Source of the DNA: Wagnerdoeblera intermedia
GTDB lineage: Bacteria; Pseudomonadota; Alphaproteobacteria; Rhodobacterales; Rhodobacteraceae
DNA: 64,000 nt
Strand: one strand, 5' to 3'
NCBI RefSeq assembly: GCF_042647465.1
Contig: NZ_JBHRVN010000004.1
Shown in pieces: positions 62,096-64,000 of the stretch. Position 1 is the first letter of the stretch, and each line of letters begins with the position of its first letter. The translations under genes were made by a program, and so were the position numbers. Under the pieces are notes generated by a model. It was not told where the DNA came from and searched no databases. It worked only from the letters and a program-made list of their open reading frames with translations.

Positions 62096-62127
62096 AACTG
62101 GCGCGGGGCTTCTGCTAAATCTGAGGG

Positions 62128-63999
62128 ATGGACCAGACCCTCCCTCAGATGCGGCCGGTGATCCGGCAGTTAGACGAATCCGCCATCAACCGCATCGCCG
62201 CAGGCGAGGTGGTGGAACGTCCGGCCTCGGCCATCAAAGAACTGGTCGAAAACGCCCTGGATGCCGGGGCAAAACGGGTCGATGTGGCCTATGCCCAGGG
62301 CGGAAAATCCCTGATCCGGGTCACCGATGACGGTTGCGGCATGTCGCCGGAAGATCTGCCGCTGGCCCTTTCGCGCCATGCGACGTCAAAGATTGACGGC
62401 CAGGATCTGCTCAACATCCATACCTTTGGTTTTCGCGGCGAGGCCCTGCCCAGCCTGGGCGCTGTGGGGCGGCTGACCATTACCAGCCGCGCCGCAGGCC
62501 ATGAGGCGGCCACGGTCACCGTTTCGGGCAGCCGGATGGAGAAGGTGCGCCCCGCAGCCCTGAACCGTGGCACCGTGGTCGAGCTGCGCGATCTCTTCTA
62601 CGCCACACCCGCCAGGTTGAAATTCCTGCGCTCGGACCGGGCGGAAGCCATGGCGATCAGCGATGTGATGAAGCGCCTGGCCATGGCTGAACCCACTGTG
62701 AGCTTTACCCTTCGGGATGTCAGCGACGGTGGTGAGGGGCGGCTGATCTTTCGCGCCGATGCCGAACAGGGCGATCTTTTTGATGCCCTGCGCGGGCGTC
62801 TCGCCAGGATCATCGGTGCGGATTTCACCGAAAACGCCATCCCCGTCGATGCCACCCGGGAGGGGGTGCGGCTGACCGGCTATGCGGCGCTGCCGACCTG
62901 GTCACGCGGCACGGCGGTGGCGCAGTTTCTTTTTGTAAACGGTCGCCCGGTGCTGGACCGGATGCTCTTTGGCGCTTTGCGTGCCGCCTATCAGGATCTG
63001 CTGTCGCGCGACCGCCACCCCGGGGCGGTGCTGTTTCTGGACTGCGATCCGCAGCTTGTGGACGTCAACGTCCACCCCGCGAAATCTGAGGTGCGCTTCC
63101 GTGATCCGGCCATGACGCGGGGGCTGATCGTCTCGGCGCTGCGCCATGCGCTGGCCGGTGAAGGGCATCGCAGCTCCAACACCGTGGCAGAGGCGACGCT
63201 GTCCGCCATGCGGCCCGAGCCCGTTGCGCAGGTGCCGCTTTCCGGAGCCGCATCCTGGACCACCACTCATAATGCGCGGGTCTGGCAGATGGATCGCCCC
63301 TCGCAGGGCGCGCTGCGCAGCAGCTTTGCCTTTCAGGCGCCCGCGCCAGGTCTGTCGGAGACGCCCTCCGCCAGGTTTGAGCCTGCCCCTTCCCCTGAGG
63401 TGACCGAGGATCTGAGCCGCCGCCCGCTTGGCGCTGCGCGCGCTCAGGTGCATGAGAATTACATCATCGCTCAGACCGAAACCGGCATCGTCATCGTCGA
63501 TCAGCATGCTGCCCATGAGCGGCTGGTCTATGAGCGCCTGAAACGCCAGGCCGCAGAGACCGGTATCGCAGCCCAGGCCCTGCTGATCCCCGATATCATC
63601 GAGCTGGCCCAGGACGAGGCCGCCAGCCTTCTGGACTTCGCCCCCGAGCTGGAAAAGCTGGGCCTGGTCATCGAGGCCTTCGGCGGCGGTGCGATTGCGG
63701 TGCGTGAAACCCCGGCAATCCTTGGCCAGGTCAACAGCCAGGGTCTGATCCGCGATATCCTGGACGAACTGGCCGACCAGGGCTCCACCTCCGCATTGCA
63801 GGTGCGCATCGACGCGATCCTCAGCCGGATGGCCTGTCATGGCTCGGTCCGCTCCGGCCGGCAGATGCGGGCGGAAGAGATGAACGCTCTGTTGCGCGAG
63901 ATGGAAGCAACGCCGCATTCGGGCCAGTGCAACCACGGACGCCCCACCTATGTTGAACTGCGCCTGAGCGATATTGAACGGCTTTTCGGCCGAACCTGA
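62128..63999 (+). CDS. mutL: DNA mismatch repair protein MutL
   Basis: A 623-residue GHKL ATPase. ATP-binding: NRIAAGEVVERPASAIKELV with Glu and Asn for catalysis, VTDDGCGMSPEDL, RHATSKI, FRGEALPSLGAVG. The C-terminal dimerisation and endonuclease domain has the metal-binding motif DQHAx2Ex4E in IVDQHAAHERLVYERL, plus ACHGSV and CNHGRPTY. This is the endonuclease-type MutL found where MutH is absent. The stop is at the very end of the window. Confidence 0.97.
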   Translation: MDQTLPQMRPVIRQLDESAINRIAAGEVVERPASAIKELVENALDAGAKRVDVAYAQGGKSLIRVTDDGCGMSPEDLPLALSRHATSKIDGQDLLNIHTFGFRGEALPSLGAVGRLTITSRAAGHEAATVTVSGSRMEKVRPAALNRGTVVELRDLFYATPARLKFLRSDRAEAMAISDVMKRLAMAEPTVSFTLRDVSDGGEGRLIFRADAEQGDLFDALRGRLARIIGADFTENAIPVDATREGVRLTGYAALPTWSRGTAVAQFLFVNGRPVLDRMLFGALRAAYQDLLSRDRHPGAVLFLDCDPQLVDVNVHPAKSEVRFRDPAMTRGLIVSALRHALAGEGHRSSNTVAEATLSAMRPEPVAQVPLSGAASWTTTHNARVWQMDRPSQGALRSSFAFQAPAPGLSETPSARFEPAPSPEVTEDLSRRPLGAARAQVHENYIIAQTETGIVIVDQHAAHERLVYERLKRQAAETGIAAQALLIPDIIELAQDEAASLLDFAPELEKLGLVIEAFGGGAIAVRETPAILGQVNSQGLIRDILDELADQGSTSALQVRIDAILSRMACHGSVRSGRQMRAEEMNALLREMEATPHSGQCNHGRPTYVELRLSDIERLFGRT

Positions 64000-64000
64000 G

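Noticed and set aside
1..64000. CRISPR array, tRNA, rRNA, prophage or insertion sequence
   Set aside because: No regularly spaced repeats, cloverleaf-like segment, rRNA core, integrase or transposase was seen in any intergenic gap.

Overview
The window is about 64 kb of GC-rich DNA from an alphaproteobacterium, very probably a member of the Rhodobacteraceae (Rhodobacter/Paracoccus-like). This rests on lineage-typical families (DUF3035 lipoprotein, DUF2125 protein, Tim44/TimA adaptor, zinc-ribbon DinB, DUF1674/SDHAF4) and on gene orders such as pcm-nlpD, ffh-rpsP-rimM, fxsA | timA-mltA-smr and purH-lspA-DUF3035-M16-M16-mutL. The genus cannot be fixed from the sequence alone.

Layout. 1-3.0 kb: 3' part of pcm, an NlpD-like LysM/LytM lipoprotein, YnfA- and LysE-family membrane proteins. 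3.1-24.3 kb: an accessory locus that joins a polysaccharide biosynthesis set (GT4, four GT2/GT26 glycosyltransferases, Wzy/ligase-like membrane protein, CpsD-like ATPase, Wzz-like chain-length protein) to a natural-product assembly line. The latter is a 2.1k-residue type I PKS (KS-AT-KR-DH-ACP-TE), a formyltransferase-NRPS whose adenylation domain carries an inserted luciferase-like monooxygenase, a Sfp-type phosphopantetheinyl transferase and an SGNH-type hydrolase. Seven of these genes run as one tightly packed minus-strand operon (20093 to 4314) with ATGA overlaps. 24.2-31 kb: aldo/keto reductase, ALDH7-type dehydrogenase and a complete sulfate/thiosulfate ABC operon (cysA-sbp-cysT-cysW). 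31-36 kb: Lrp regulator, small RBBP9-like hydrolase with a coupled 35-residue membrane peptide, FAD/NAD(P) protein, DinB. 35.7-64 kb: mostly housekeeping genes (rimM, rpsP, chorismate mutase, ffh, fxsA, timA, mltA, smr, SPFH-NfeD, pyrF, enoyl-CoA hydratase, SDR, pmbA, IMPase, hsp20, VWA protein and ECF sigma factor, DUF1674, rsmB-like, heparinase-like, purH, lspA, DUF3035, two M16 proteins, mutL).

Most notable is the PKS/NRPS-polysaccharide operon. By analogy with the PKS/FAS-like RkpA of rhizobial K-antigen loci it could build an acyl or N-formyl-aminoacyl group used in, or attached to, a surface glycan, but it could equally make a free (glyco)metabolite. Four genes look frameshifted. Three breaks (NRPS, Wzy-like, pmbA) lie exactly in eight-base C/G runs where seven bases would restore the protein. 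The fourth (a GT2) is best explained by loss of one 11-bp tandem repeat unit. A fifth C8 run (mltA) is compatible with an intact gene. Whether these are consensus errors or real on/off sites is the main open question. No tRNA, rRNA, CRISPR array or insertion sequence was recognised.
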